Below the pieces are notes generated by a model. The model saw nothing but the letters and a program-made list of their open reading frames with translations. It was not told the DNA's origin and made no database searches. DNA of 64,000 bases from Trabulsiella guamensis ATCC 49490 (GTDB lineage Bacteria; Pseudomonadota; Gammaproteobacteria; Enterobacterales; Enterobacteriaceae), in NCBI RefSeq assembly GCF_000734965.1, contig NZ_JMTB01000059.1, forward strand, positions 1 to 64,000. The letters are read 5' to 3'. This document shows positions 19,098-28,230 of the stretch, piece after piece (position 1 is the first letter of the stretch; the number at the start of each line of letters is the position of its first letter). The position numbers were made by a program, and so were the translations under genes.

Positions 19098-20492
19098 ATT
19101 TTTACCCGAGTCGCTAATTTTTGCCGTAAGGTGCTAAGCCGTGAGGAGAGCGAGGCAGAAATCGTCGTCGCCAGACCTAAAATGACGGTTATCCCGCGTG
19201 AGCAGCATGCTATTTCCCGCAAAGATATCAGTGAAAATGCCCTCAAAGTTCTTTATCGACTGAACAAAGCGGGCTATGAAGCCTATCTGGTCGGCGGCGG
19301 CGTGCGTGATTTGCTGCTGGGCAAAAAGCCCAAAGATTTCGACGTCACGACCAGTGCGACGCCCGACCAGGTGCGCAAGCTGTTCCGTAACTGTCGCCTC
19401 GTAGGCCGCCGTTTCCGCCTGGCTCATGTGATGTTTGGTCCTGAAATCATTGAAGTCGCCACTTTCCGTGGTCACCACGAAGGCAGTTCTATTGATCGCA
19501 CCACGTCACAACGTGGCCAGAACGGCATGCTGTTGCGGGACAACATTTTCGGTTCCATTGAAGAAGATGCCCAGCGCCGCGATTTCACCATCAACAGCCT
19601 GTATTACAGCGTGGCGGATTTCACGGTGCGTGATTACGTCGGCGGCATGCAGGATCTCAAAGATGGCGTGATCCGTCTGATTGGCAACCCGGAAACCCGA
19701 TATCGCGAAGATCCGGTGCGTATGCTGCGCGCCGTACGTTTTGCGGCGAAGCTGGGCATGCGTATCAGCCCGGAAACTGCCGAGCCGATCCCACGTCTTG
19801 CCACGTTGATTAACGATGTGCCGCCCGCGCGCCTGTTTGAAGAGTCACTGAAGCTCCTGCAGGCAGGCTATGGTTTCGAAACCTGGAATTTACTGCGCGA
19901 ATACAGTTTGTTCCAGCCGCTGTTCCCGACCATCACCCGTTATTTTACGGAGAACGGTGATAGCCCGATGGAACGCATCATCGCCCAGGTGCTGAAAAAT
20001 ACCGATACCCGCATCCATAACGAGATGCGCGTGAATCCGGCTTTCCTGTTCGCGGCGATGTTCTGGTATCCGCTACTGGAAATGGCACAGAAAATTGCTC
20101 AGGAAAGCGGTCTGGCCTACTACGACGCTTTTGCGCTGGCGACTAACGACGTGCTGGACGAAGCCTGTCGCTCTATCGCCATTCCGAAGCGCATTACCAC
20201 GCTGGTACGTGATATCTGGCAGTTGCAGCTGCGCATGTCACGTCGTCAGGGGAAACGCGCCTGGAAGCTGATGGAACATCCGAAATTCCGCGCCGCGTAC
20301 GACCTTCTGTCGCTGCGTGCGGAAGCGGAACACAACGCCGAACTACAACGCCTGACGCAGTGGTGGGGCGAATTCCAGGTGGCCGCGCCGCCTGAGCAGA
20401 AAGACATGTTGACCGATTTAGGCGATGAACCCGCTCGCCGTCGTCATCGCCGGCCTCGCAAGCGCACGCCGCGCCCGGGTAGCCCCGCGTGA
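19098..20492 (+). CDS. pcnB: poly(A) polymerase I, AUU start
   Basis: PAP I (464 aa from the AUU) adds poly(A) tails that mark RNAs for decay and controls ColE1 plasmid copy number. The nucleotidyltransferase core has [12 protein letters not shown] and the catalytic KDFDVTT, followed by RRDFTINSL and the RNA-binding region. The C-terminus is very basic ([14 protein letters not shown]). No ATG fits the N-terminus. The codons from ATT 19098 ([14 protein letters not shown]) match E. coli PAP I, which starts at AUU. GAGGTG lies just upstream. The GTG at 19131 is an alternative but would delete this conserved segment. Confidence 0.93.
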   Translation: MFTRVANFCRKVLSREESEAEIVVARPKMTVIPREQHAISRKDISENALKVLYRLNKAGYEAYLVGGGVRDLLLGKKPKDFDVTTSATPDQVRKLFRNCRLVGRRFRLAHVMFGPEIIEVATFRGHHEGSSIDRTTSQRGQNGMLLRDNIFGSIEEDAQRRDFTINSLYYSVADFTVRDYVGGMQDLKDGVIRLIGNPETRYREDPVRMLRAVRFAAKLGMRISPETAEPIPRLATLINDVPPARLFEESLKLLQAGYGFETWNLLREYSLFQPLFPTITRYFTENGDSPMERIIAQVLKNTDTRIHNEMRVNPAFLFAAMFWYPLLEMAQKIAQESGLAYYDAFALATNDVLDEACRSIAIPKRITTLVRDIWQLQLRMSRRQGKRAWKLMEHPKFRAAYDLLSLRAEAEHNAELQRLTQWWGEFQVAAPPEQKDMLTDLGDEPARRRHRRPRKRTPRPGSPA

Positions 20493-20968
20493 CCACCGTC
20501 TGGATCGCCATTGGCAGTAATCTGGCATCGCCGCTGGATCAGGTTAACGCGGCGATCGCTGCACTCGGAGAGATCCCCGACAGCCGCATCGTCGCCCTCT
20601 CCTCTTTCTACCGCACGCCGCCACTCGGCCCACAGGATCAGCCCGATTATTTGAACGCTGCCATCGGGCTGGAAACCGCATTGGCGCCGGAAACGCTGCT
20701 CGATCACACCCAACGTATTGAACTGCAGCAAGGCCGCGTGCGTAAAGAAGAGCGCTGGGGGCCACGCACGCTCGACCTCGATATAATGCTGTTCGGCGAT
20801 CGTATCATTCAGACCGGGCGCCTCACCGTTCCCCATTACGACATGAAAAATCGCGGTTTTATGCTATGGCCGCTATTCGAAATCGCCCCTGATCTCACTT
20901 TTCCTGATGGCACCCCGCTTGCCGTTGCGCTGAAATCACTCAATAGCGCACAACCTGCCCACTGGTAA
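20489..20968 (+). CDS. folK: 6-hydroxymethyl-7,8-dihydropterin pyrophosphokinase
   Basis: FolK (159 aa) transfers pyrophosphate from ATP to 6-hydroxymethyl-dihydropterin in folate synthesis. The family motif [15 protein letters not shown] (Mg-binding Asp95/Asp97 region) and the N-terminal AIGSNL are present. The start is GTG, overlapping the pcnB stop by 4 bp (GTGA), so translation is coupled to pcnB. Confidence 0.96.
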   Translation: MTTVWIAIGSNLASPLDQVNAAIAALGEIPDSRIVALSSFYRTPPLGPQDQPDYLNAAIGLETALAPETLLDHTQRIELQQGRVRKEERWGPRTLDLDIMLFGDRIIQTGRLTVPHYDMKNRGFMLWPLFEIAPDLTFPDGTPLAVALKSLNSAQPAHW

Positions 20969-20970
20969 AC

Positions 20971-20998
20971 TTGTCCCCCTGATGGTTGCTGTTACAAT
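20971..20998 (+). promoter_or_regulatory. predicted panB promoter
   Basis: -35 TTGTCC (20971-20976) and -10 TACAAT (20993-20998) are separated by 16 bp, in the folK-panB gap and 36 bp before the panB ATG. Sequence prediction only. Confidence 0.5.
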
Positions 20999-21033
20999 GC
21001 CGCAAGAATCGGCTTTTGCTATCAGGAAACGCA

Positions 21034-21825
21034 ATGAAACCAACCACCATTTCCCTGTTGCAGAAATGCAAGCAGGACAAGAAACGCTTCGCGACCATCA
21101 CCGCGTATGACTACAGTTTCGCGAAACTGTTTGCCGACGAGGGCATTAACGTCATGCTGGTCGGTGACTCGCTGGGAATGACGGTCCAGGGGCATGACTC
21201 CACGTTGCCGGTGACGGTTGAAGATGTGGCGTATCACACCCGCGCGGTGCGCCGTGGCGCGCCTCACTGCCTGCTGCTCACTGACCTGCCATTTATGGCC
21301 TACGCCACACCGCAACAGGCGTTTGAAAACGCCGCGACGGTGATGCGCGCCGGTGCGAACATGGTCAAAATTGAAGGCGGCGCCTGGCTGGTGGAGACGG
21401 TAAAAATGCTCACTGAGCGTGCCGTACCGGTGTGCGGACACCTCGGTCTGACGCCGCAGTCGGTCAATATCTTCGGCGGGTATAAAGTACAGGGCCGCGG
21501 CGATGCGGCACAAGTGTTGTTCGACGACGCGCTGGCACTGGAAGCCGCCGGCGCACAATTGCTGGTACTGGAGTGCGTACCGGTAGAACTGGCGAAACGC
21601 ATCACTGAGGCGTTACAGATCCCGGTGATCGGTATCGGTGCAGGTAACGTCACTGACGGGCAAATTCTGGTGATGCACGACGCATTTGGCATTACCGGCG
21701 GCCACATCCCGAAATTTGCCAAAAATTTCCTTTCTGAAGCGGGCGACATGCGCGCCGCGGTACGGCAGTATATTGCTGACGTTGAGTCCGGGGTGTATCC
21801 GGGCGAAGAACACAGTTTCCATTAA
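21034..21825 (+). CDS. panB: 3-methyl-2-oxobutanoate hydroxymethyltransferase
   Basis: PanB (263 aa) makes ketopantoate from alpha-ketoisovalerate and methylene-tetrahydrofolate, the first committed step of pantothenate synthesis. TIM-barrel motifs: [10 protein letters not shown], the metal-binding [22 protein letters not shown] and [13 protein letters not shown]. The catalytic Glu is in LECVP. Sixteen in-frame codons precede ATG 21034, but this ATG has AGGAAACGCA upstream and gives the E. coli start. panC follows after 11 bp. Confidence 0.97.
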   Translation: MKPTTISLLQKCKQDKKRFATITAYDYSFAKLFADEGINVMLVGDSLGMTVQGHDSTLPVTVEDVAYHTRAVRRGAPHCLLLTDLPFMAYATPQQAFENAATVMRAGANMVKIEGGAWLVETVKMLTERAVPVCGHLGLTPQSVNIFGGYKVQGRGDAAQVLFDDALALEAAGAQLLVLECVPVELAKRITEALQIPVIGIGAGNVTDGQILVMHDAFGITGGHIPKFAKNFLSEAGDMRAAVRQYIADVESGVYPGEEHSFH

Positions 21826-21836
21826 GGAGTTTTGTT

Positions 21837-22691
21837 GTGGTGATAATCGAAACCCTCCCTCTGCTGCGTCAGCATATCCGCAGACTACGCCTGGAAGGCA
21901 AGCGTATTGCGCTGGTTCCGACAATGGGTAACCTGCACGATGGTCATATGAAACTGGTGGATGAAGCGAAAGCGCGTGCGGACGTGGTCGTCGTCAGTAT
22001 CTTTGTTAACCCGATGCAGTTTGACCGACCAGAAGACCTGGTGCGCTACCCGCGTACGTTGCAGGAGGACAGCGAAAAGCTGAACAAGCGTAAAGTCGAT
22101 TTGATTTTCGCCCCGGCCCCTGCCGATATCTACCCACAGGGTACTGACACACAAACCTATGTCGATGTGCCCGGCCTTTCCACCATGCTGGAAGGCGCAA
22201 GCCGCCCGGGCCATTTCCGTGGCGTTTCCACGATTGTCAGCAAGCTCTTTAACCTGGTTCAACCGGACGTGGCCTGCTTTGGCGAGAAAGATTTTCAGCA
22301 ATTAGCGCTGATCCGCAAAATGGTGGCTGATATGGGCTACGACATTGAGATTATCGGTGTACCGATCGTTCGTGCCAAAGATGGTCTGGCGCTGAGTTCC
22401 CGCAACGGTTATCTCACCGCCTCCGAGCGTAAAATCGCGCCGGGGCTGAGCCAGGTGATGAACAGTATTGCCAAAAAACTGCAGGCTGGTGAGCGTGATT
22501 TCGACGAGATGATCGCCCTTGGCGAGCAGGAACTGAACGAAAAAGGGTTCCGTAGCGACGAGGTACAAATCCGCGATGCAGATACCCTGCTTGAACTGAC
22601 TGAAACCAGTAAACGGGCGGTGATTCTGGTTGCCGCCTGGCTTGGACAGGCGCGTCTTATTGATAACAAAGTGGTTGAGCTGGCACAGTAG
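21837..22691 (+). CDS. panC: pantothenate synthetase
   Basis: PanC (284 aa) condenses pantoate and beta-alanine with ATP. It carries the HIGH-type [14 protein letters not shown], the pantoate-binding [15 protein letters not shown] and the KMSKS-like LSSRNGYL. The start is GTG at 21837 (GTG-GTG-ATA), with AAGGAG 9 bp upstream; the E. coli gene has ATG here. It is co-oriented with panB. The E. coli K-12 yadD insertion between panC and panD is absent: only 113 bp separate them. Confidence 0.96.
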   Translation: MVIIETLPLLRQHIRRLRLEGKRIALVPTMGNLHDGHMKLVDEAKARADVVVVSIFVNPMQFDRPEDLVRYPRTLQEDSEKLNKRKVDLIFAPAPADIYPQGTDTQTYVDVPGLSTMLEGASRPGHFRGVSTIVSKLFNLVQPDVACFGEKDFQQLALIRKMVADMGYDIEIIGVPIVRAKDGLALSSRNGYLTASERKIAPGLSQVMNSIAKKLQAGERDFDEMIALGEQELNEKGFRSDEVQIRDADTLLELTETSKRAVILVAAWLGQARLIDNKVVELAQ

Positions 22692-22756
22692 ACACCGACT
22701 AAAAATCGGGCAATACTGCGCGCATACAGGCACCGGGAATAATTCCCTTCACCCTG

Positions 22757-22776
22757 CCCTCTCTTTCGGGAGAGGG
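22757..22776. repeat. CCCTCTC/GAGAGGG hairpin upstream of panD
   Basis: Perfect 7-bp arms with a TTTCGG loop, 28 bp before panD. Arm sequence is identical to the hairpin after mrcB (11032-11053). There is no U-tract in the + direction, so it is more likely a small intergenic repeat or RNA-stability hairpin than a terminator. Confidence 0.5.
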
Positions 22777-22804
22777 TAATGCATGATGATTAAAGGTAGA
22801 CGTA

Positions 22805-23185
22805 ATGATTCGCAAAATGCTGCAAGGTAAGCTTCACCGTGTGACAGTGACCCAGGCCGATCTGCACTATGAAGGTTCCTGCGCCATTGACCAGGACTTT
22901 CTCGATGCGGCAGGTATTCTTGAAAACGAAGCGATTGATATCTGGAACGTAAACAACGGCAAACGTTTCTCCACCTATGCAATCGCGGCTGAGCGCGGTT
23001 CCAAAATTATCTCAGTCAACGGTGCCGCAGCGCACTGCGCTGACGTGGGCGATATTGTGATTATCGCCAGCTTCGTCATGATGTCCGACGAAGAAGCCCG
23101 CCGCTGGCAGCCGAAAGTGGCCTACTTCGATGCGGGCAACGAAATGAAGCGCACCGCGAAAGCGATTCCGGTTCAGGTCGCCTGA
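22805..23185 (+). CDS. panD: aspartate 1-decarboxylase PanD proenzyme
   Basis: PanD (126 aa) makes beta-alanine from L-aspartate for pantothenate. It is a pyruvoyl enzyme that self-cleaves between Gly24 and Ser25 in HYEGSCAID; both are present, as is Tyr58 in the STYAI segment needed for catalysis. With panB and panC it completes the local pantothenate set. It ends 10 bp before the convergent yadE end. Confidence 0.97.
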   Translation: MIRKMLQGKLHRVTVTQADLHYEGSCAIDQDFLDAAGILENEAIDIWNVNNGKRFSTYAIAAERGSKIISVNGAAAHCADVGDIVIIASFVMMSDEEARRWQPKVAYFDAGNEMKRTAKAIPVQVA

Positions 23186-23195
23186 TAGCTGTCCA

Positions 23196-24443
23196 CTACC
23201 CTTGCGGCTGATTACTGATCAGCCGCGCCATAGTTTCCAGCGAATCCGTTCTTAAAATATACAATCGCTTCAGTAAGAACGGATTATCCCCCGGTTTCAC
23301 CTTCCCTTTCACCGTTGTCACCGCCATATGAAAACCAGCGTCGTTTGCTGCTTTGATTGCCTTGTTGTCATAGCCGCCAAAGGGGTACGAAAGGTACAGC
23401 ACGTGCGGGTTAAATTGCGCCAGTGAGCGACGTGAACGGGCATAATCGAACAGGATATTGTGATAGCTGCGGCTCAACAAAATCGGATGACGATTGCCAT
23501 CAACACGATGCAGGAAATGAGTGTGCGACTGCACATCAAAAACATCCTCAATACTTCGTAGCTCTGAAACGCTCATAAACTGCAGCGATTTCGGATCCCA
23601 TTTCTGCGGATGGCGCTTGATGCGCGACGAGATAATAAACGCTGTGGCTTTAAAACCGTACGGTTTGAGCACCGGGTAAGCATAACGGCTGACCGATTTC
23701 AGTCCATCGTCGAAAGTGATCACCACCGAACGCGCCGGCAGGTTCATCTTGTTGCGAACATAACCTTCCAGCTGATACATCGTCAGCGTGGTGTAGCCCT
23801 GATCACGCAGCCAGGTCATCTGGTTGCTGAACGCACGCACCGAAGTAGTGGTCGAGGTGTGACGAAAGCGCGTGTTTTCTTCATCACGCAATATATGGTG
23901 GTACGTGAGCACCGGAATCCCGTTATCTTCCTGCGCATCCAGGCTGCTGATCCACGCCAGCCGGTTACCAATGCGGATCTGATACCAGGTCTGATTCAGG
24001 CGGTCTTTGAGTTTGCTGATAATGGGGTAGCGCAGATTATCCGCCAGCACGCCGAACGGAGCGCTGCCGGTATCTGGCGCGTTATAAACTGGCGTATCCC
24101 GCCAGGTGAGCAGGTTCTGATTACTGAGCCGCTTGTTCAGGTCGCCCAGGGTATCTTCCACACGCTGGTGCCCCTGGACCGGCTCCAGATGCGCTTTATC
24201 GATAAACCCGGTGCCAAAGCCAAAACTGAATTCGTAATAGTCGGCGGCACCCGGCACCACCGCGAGAATTTGGCCGGCGCGTACGTTACCGACCGTCACC
24301 ACGTTATTGCCGATCTGCGCCCAGATGGTGGCGTCTTCCGTGGTTTGCATATATCGGGCGGGCAGCCGTTGTTGATTAATGAGGCTGGCAGAGGCACTGC
24401 TGGTAATGAACAGCAGCAAGACGAAGAAAACGCGAGTGAACAT
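23196..24443 (-). CDS. yadE: exported polysaccharide deacetylase-family protein YadE
   Basis: The protein (415 aa) has a signal peptide ([19 protein letters not shown]). An SH3-like region comes first, then a carbohydrate esterase 4 (NodB) domain marked by [10 protein letters not shown], with the metal-binding Asp-Asp pair, and QSHTHFLHR. This family removes N- or O-acetyl groups from polysaccharides. The E. coli substrate is unknown, and it has been discussed with the PgaB-type deacetylases. ATG 24443 is used; a TTG lies three codons upstream. Confidence 0.9.
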   Translation of the reverse strand: MFTRVFFVLLLFITSSASASLINQQRLPARYMQTTEDATIWAQIGNNVVTVGNVRAGQILAVVPGAADYYEFSFGFGTGFIDKAHLEPVQGHQRVEDTLGDLNKRLSNQNLLTWRDTPVYNAPDTGSAPFGVLADNLRYPIISKLKDRLNQTWYQIRIGNRLAWISSLDAQEDNGIPVLTYHHILRDEENTRFRHTSTTTSVRAFSNQMTWLRDQGYTTLTMYQLEGYVRNKMNLPARSVVITFDDGLKSVSRYAYPVLKPYGFKATAFIISSRIKRHPQKWDPKSLQFMSVSELRSIEDVFDVQSHTHFLHRVDGNRHPILLSRSYHNILFDYARSRRSLAQFNPHVLYLSYPFGGYDNKAIKAANDAGFHMAVTTVKGKVKPGDNPFLLKRLYILRTDSLETMARLISNQPQG

Positions 24444-24505
24444 GCATGACAACCGGAGCAGAGAAACTGTTGTTATTGTAACAAAAGACCCGTCAATACC
24501 AACGG

Positions 24506-24946
24506 TTAATTGTCATACAGGTCATGCAGTAAAACGAAAGGCGGATTTTTTTGCTGCTGATGCCAGAGACTACTGACTTCCGCACCGCCACTGCTCACAA
24601 TGGCTTCCCGGAAGGCTTCGCTGCTCAGCGTTTTGCGCAGCGGATACATTCGCTCCAGCAATGAATAACTGACACCGGAGATAACTTCACAGTGGCTGTG
24701 TTTGTGGCTCATTAACGCAGCGACACGATAAGGCGCAGCACCGGGAATATCCGTGAGAAAAATGACACCGTCGCCGGAATCGGTATGATGCAGCGCATCG
24801 CACATCATCCGGCTGAGCATATTGTCGCTCAGTCCCCGCCAGTAGCTAACGGCCTGGCACTGCACCAGCGGGCCAAACTTCTTTTCCAGCCGCTCACGCA
24901 TATCCTCTGCCTGATCGTCATGGCAGGCAATGACCCAACCTAACAT
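24506..24946 (-). CDS. yadI: PTS EIIA (mannose family) component YadI
   Basis: YadI (146 aa) resembles the IIA domain of the mannose/fructose/sorbose PTS family. His9 in WVIACHDD is the likely phosphorylation site, and [13 protein letters not shown] is the conserved mid-domain segment. No IIB, IIC or IID genes lie nearby, so it is an orphan PTS protein as in E. coli and may act in regulation instead of transport. ATG 24946 gives the E. coli length; an upstream ATG at 24964 is also open. Confidence 0.88.
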   Translation of the reverse strand: MLGWVIACHDDQAEDMRERLEKKFGPLVQCQAVSYWRGLSDNMLSRMMCDALHHTDSGDGVIFLTDIPGAAPYRVAALMSHKHSHCEVISGVSYSLLERMYPLRKTLSSEAFREAIVSSGGAEVSSLWHQQQKNPPFVLLHDLYDN

Positions 24947-25000
24947 TATTTTCCCCTTTAACAAGGCGCCCGGCGGGCATCAGCACCACCGGGCGTAGGA

Positions 25001-25771
25001 TCAACTGCGCAACCCGCGACCGCGCTGAATCAGATACCAGCACAGCAGGTAGAATGCCACGATAAAGATCACCAGTACACCGACCGTGGTAAACAGTGGC
25101 ACGTCGGTAATGCCGAGGAAACCAAAGCGGAAACCGCTGATCATATAGACGATTGGATTCAGGTGTGACAGCGCCTGCCAGAACGGCGGCAGCAGCGTCA
25201 GCGAGTAAAATACCCCACCAAGATAGGTCAGCGGTGTCAGCACAAAAGTCGGGATCAGGCTGATGTCGTCAAAAGTTTTGGCAAACACCGCATTCAGCAG
25301 CCCCGCCAGCGAAAAGAGGATCGCCGTTAACAGCAGCGTCAGCGCGACAAACACCCATGAATGCACCTGGAACGGCACGAAGAACAACGATACCGCCGTG
25401 ACCAGGATCCCCACACACAAACCGCGCGCCACACCGCCACCGACATACCCGGCGATAATAACGTGAGTGGGCACCGGGGCTACCAGCAGCTCTTCAATGT
25501 TGCGCTGGAACTTGGCGCTGAAGAACGACGAGGCCACGTTGGCGTAAGCGTTGGTGATCACCGCCATCATGATCAACCCCGGCACAATGAACTGCATGTA
25601 TGTGAAGCCGTGCATCTCGCCAATCCGGGAACCAATCAGATTACCAAAGATGATGAAATACAGCGTCATGGTGATCACCGGCGGCACCAGCGTCTGCACC
25701 CAGATACGCATGAAGCGCTGAATTTCTTTCGTCCAGATGCTCTTCAGCGCGACCCAATAAAGCTGCATCAT
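25001..25771 (-). CDS. yadH: ABC transporter permease YadH
   Basis: YadH (256 aa) is an ABC-2 family permease with six membrane segments, including the ABC-2 signature region around LTYLGGVFYSLTLLP. It pairs with the ATPase YadG, whose stop overlaps its start by 4 bp. The substrate is unknown; homologous pairs export drugs, polysaccharides or lipids. Confidence 0.93.
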   Translation of the reverse strand: MMQLYWVALKSIWTKEIQRFMRIWVQTLVPPVITMTLYFIIFGNLIGSRIGEMHGFTYMQFIVPGLIMMAVITNAYANVASSFFSAKFQRNIEELLVAPVPTHVIIAGYVGGGVARGLCVGILVTAVSLFFVPFQVHSWVFVALTLLLTAILFSLAGLLNAVFAKTFDDISLIPTFVLTPLTYLGGVFYSLTLLPPFWQALSHLNPIVYMISGFRFGFLGITDVPLFTTVGVLVIFIVAFYLLCWYLIQRGRGLRS

Positions 25772-26694
25772 ACCTGTTCTCCCTGTTTTTCATTCACCAG
25801 CGAGACAAACAGCTCTTCCAGACGGTTCGCTTTGTTACGCATACTTAATACCTGAATCCCCTGCGCGCTCAGCTGGCTGAACACGCTGTTAACGCCCTGC
25901 TCACGCAGCACTTCCACTTCCAGCGTGGAAGTATCCACCAGCCGGTACTGATACCCTTCCAGCACCGGAAGCGGGCTTTTCGGCGCCAGATCGAGAATAA
26001 ACGTTTCTGATTTCAGTTTTGCCAGCAGCGCTTTCATGGAGGTGTTTTCCACCAGCGCGCCGTGCTGAATGATGCCAATGTTGCGGCACAGCATTTCAGC
26101 CTCTTCCAGATAGTGCGTCGTCAAAATGATCGTCGTGCCTTTATCGTTGAGATCTTTCAGAAAGCCCCACATTGAGCGGCGCAGCTCGATATCAACCCCG
26201 GCAGTTGGCTCGTCGAGAATCAATAATTTTGGCTCATGCATCAGCGCGCGGGCGATCATCAGACGACGTTTCATGCCACCGGATAACATCCGCGCACGTT
26301 CGTTGCGTTTTTCCCATAGATCAAGCTGTTTCAGGTATTTTTCGCTACGGATAACCGCTTCTTTACGTTCAACGCCATAGTAACCCGCCTGGTTGACCAC
26401 AATCTGCTGAACGGTTTCGAACGGGTTGAAGTTAAATTCCTGCGGCACCAGCCCCAGCTGGCGTTTCGCATTGACAACGTCTTTGTCGAGATCGTAGCCA
26501 AAGACGCTTACTTCACCGGCGCTCTTGTTCACCAACGAACTGATGATACCGATGGTAGTGGATTTCCCCGCGCCATTCGGTCCAAGGAGCGCGTAGAAGT
26601 CGCCGGCTTCGACGGTAAGATCGATTCCCCGCAGCGCCTGGACGCCGCCCGGATAGGTCTTCTTAAGCTGCTTAAGTTCCAGTGCAATGGTCAT
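25768..26694 (-). CDS. yadG: ABC transporter ATPase YadG
   Basis: YadG (308 aa) has Walker A GPNGAGKST, signature LSGGMKRR, Walker B LLILDEPTAGVD and an H-loop in TTHYLEEAE. The LSGGMKRR type and C-terminal extension (around 225-308) are typical of DrrA/NodI-like exporters of the ABC-2 class. ATG 26694 gives the E. coli length; twelve in-frame codons lie upstream. It is divergent from can. Confidence 0.94.
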   Translation of the reverse strand: MTIALELKQLKKTYPGGVQALRGIDLTVEAGDFYALLGPNGAGKSTTIGIISSLVNKSAGEVSVFGYDLDKDVVNAKRQLGLVPQEFNFNPFETVQQIVVNQAGYYGVERKEAVIRSEKYLKQLDLWEKRNERARMLSGGMKRRLMIARALMHEPKLLILDEPTAGVDIELRRSMWGFLKDLNDKGTTIILTTHYLEEAEMLCRNIGIIQHGALVENTSMKALLAKLKSETFILDLAPKSPLPVLEGYQYRLVDTSTLEVEVLREQGVNSVFSQLSAQGIQVLSMRNKANRLEELFVSLVNEKQGEQV

Positions 26695-26800
26695 TAAATA
26701 TCTCTTATCGAGTTGTGACACTCGATGCATGGTTTTAAAAAGTCAGGAGTTGACCTATATTAGCGCAACGCACTAACTCGGTTACAGGTCGTTAACCTCC

Positions 26801-27463
26801 ATGAAAGATATAGATACACTCATCAGCAATAATGCACTATGGTCAAAAATGCTGGTGGAAGAGGATCCCGGTTTTTTTGAGAAACTGGCGCAAGCGCAGA
26901 AACCGCGCTTTCTATGGATTGGATGTTCCGATAGTCGCGTTCCCGCTGAACGCCTGACAGGGCTTGAGCCTGGTGAACTGTTTGTTCATCGCAACGTTGC
27001 CAACCTTGTTATCCACACCGACCTTAACTGCCTCTCCGTCGTCCAGTACGCGGTGGATGTGCTGGAAGTCGAGCATATCATCATTTGTGGTCACTACGGC
27101 TGCGGCGGTGTACAGGCCGCGGTAGAAAACCCAGAACTGGGGCTTATCAATAACTGGCTGCTGCACATTCGCGATATCTGGTTTAAACACAGCTCGCTGC
27201 TGGGCGAAATGCCGCCAGAGCGCCGTCTGGATACCCTGTGTGAACTGAATGTGATGGAGCAGGTTTACAACCTGGGTCACTCCACCATTATGCAGTCCGC
27301 CTGGAAACGCGGTCAGAAGGTCACGATTCACGGCTGGGCCTACGGCATTCACGATGGTCTGCTGCGCGATCTGGACGTCACGGCCACCAACCGTGAAACC
27401 CTTGAGCAGCGTTACCGCCACGGGATTTCAAACCTCCAGCAGAAACACCACAACCACAAATAA
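26801..27463 (+). CDS. can: beta-class carbonic anhydrase Can
   Basis: Can (220 aa) interconverts CO2 and bicarbonate, essential in air for bicarbonate-dependent carboxylases. Zinc ligands are Cys42 and Asp44 in [12 protein letters not shown] and His98/Cys101 in CGHYGCGGV. This Asp-containing arrangement is the type II allosteric site of bacterial beta enzymes. It ends in a terminator shared with hpt. Confidence 0.97.
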   Translation: MKDIDTLISNNALWSKMLVEEDPGFFEKLAQAQKPRFLWIGCSDSRVPAERLTGLEPGELFVHRNVANLVIHTDLNCLSVVQYAVDVLEVEHIIICGHYGCGGVQAAVENPELGLINNWLLHIRDIWFKHSSLLGEMPPERRLDTLCELNVMEQVYNLGHSTIMQSAWKRGQKVTIHGWAYGIHDGLLRDLDVTATNRETLEQRYRHGISNLQQKHHNHK

Positions 27464-27490
27464 CAAAAGGCCCCTCGGGGCCTTTGTTTT
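27464..27490. terminator. bidirectional terminator between can and hpt
   Basis: A 9-bp perfect stem (AAAGGCCCC, loop TC, GGGGCCTTT) is flanked by A-rich and T-rich runs on both sides. It sits between the convergent can and hpt stops and just reaches the hpt stop codon. Confidence 0.92.
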
Positions 27491-28025
27491 ATTCGTCCAG
27501 TAGCACCACTTTGCCGACGTAGGGCAGATGGCGATAACGCTGCGCGTAGTCAATACCGTAACCAACCACAAACTCATCCGGGATCGAGAAGCCGATAAAT
27601 TCCACCGGTACCTCCACTTCACGGCGCGAGGGTTTGTCGAGCAACGTGCAGATTGCCAGCGATTTCGGTTCACGCAGGCTCAGGATCTCACGCACTTTCG
27701 ACAAAGTATTGCCGGAGTCGATAATATCTTCGACGATCAGCACGTCTTTGCCACGGATGTCTTCATCCAGATCTTTCAGGATTTTCACGTCGCGGGTAGA
27801 CGACATGCCGCTGCCGTAGCTCGACGCTGTCATAAAATCGACTTCATGTGATACCTGCACTTCGCGGCACAGATCAGCCATGAACATAAATGAACCGCGT
27901 AACAACCCCACCAGCACCATGTCGCTGCCGCTATTTTTATAACGCTCGGTGATCTGACGACCCAGTTTGGCAATACGCGCTTTGATCTCCGCTTCCGGGA
28001 TCATCACTTCAACAGTATGTTTCAT
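27489..28025 (-). CDS. hpt: hypoxanthine phosphoribosyltransferase
   Basis: Hpt (178 aa) salvages hypoxanthine, and weakly guanine, to the nucleotide using PRPP. The PRPP loop is [23 protein letters not shown] and the purine-binding FVVGYGIDY are also clear. ATG 28025 ([10 protein letters not shown]) is the E. coli start; an 11-codon extension upstream is open but unsupported. It is divergent from gcd, with a CRP site in the 205-bp gap. Confidence 0.97.
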   Translation of the reverse strand: MKHTVEVMIPEAEIKARIAKLGRQITERYKNSGSDMVLVGLLRGSFMFMADLCREVQVSHEVDFMTASSYGSGMSSTRDVKILKDLDEDIRGKDVLIVEDIIDSGNTLSKVREILSLREPKSLAICTLLDKPSRREVEVPVEFIGFSIPDEFVVGYGIDYAQRYRHLPYVGKVVLLDE

Positions 28026-28154
28026 AAAACTAACCATCTGATTTTGATAATAAATCACTCAACACCGCTACGTTAAGCACCGACATTGATCAGCAAGCCA
28101 CGCAGTATACCAGCAAATCGATTTATACGGTGTATGCGATCACAAAGCTCGTTT

Positions 28155-28170
28155 TGTGATTCCGATCACA
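28155..28170 (+). promoter_or_regulatory. CRP operator in the hpt-gcd intergenic region
   Basis: TGTGATTCCGATCACA is a perfect TGTGA-N6-TCACA core. A -10 TATAAT for gcd lies at 28183-28188, so the CRP site covers the expected -35 zone. That geometry suggests repression of gcd by cAMP-CRP, in line with reports of negative cAMP control of gcd in E. coli. An effect on hpt is also possible. Confidence 0.8.
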
Positions 28171-28182
28171 CTTGTTAACTCC

Positions 28183-28188
28183 TATAAT
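28183..28188 (+). promoter_or_regulatory. gcd -10 element
   Basis: Perfect TATAAT, 43 bp before the gcd ATG. The matching -35 position (about 28160-28165) lies inside the CRP operator and is poor (TTCCGA). Confidence 0.5.
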
Positions 28189-28230
28189 TAGTTGCTACTA
28201 AAAAATTAACGATTTAGCAGGTGTCTTTCT

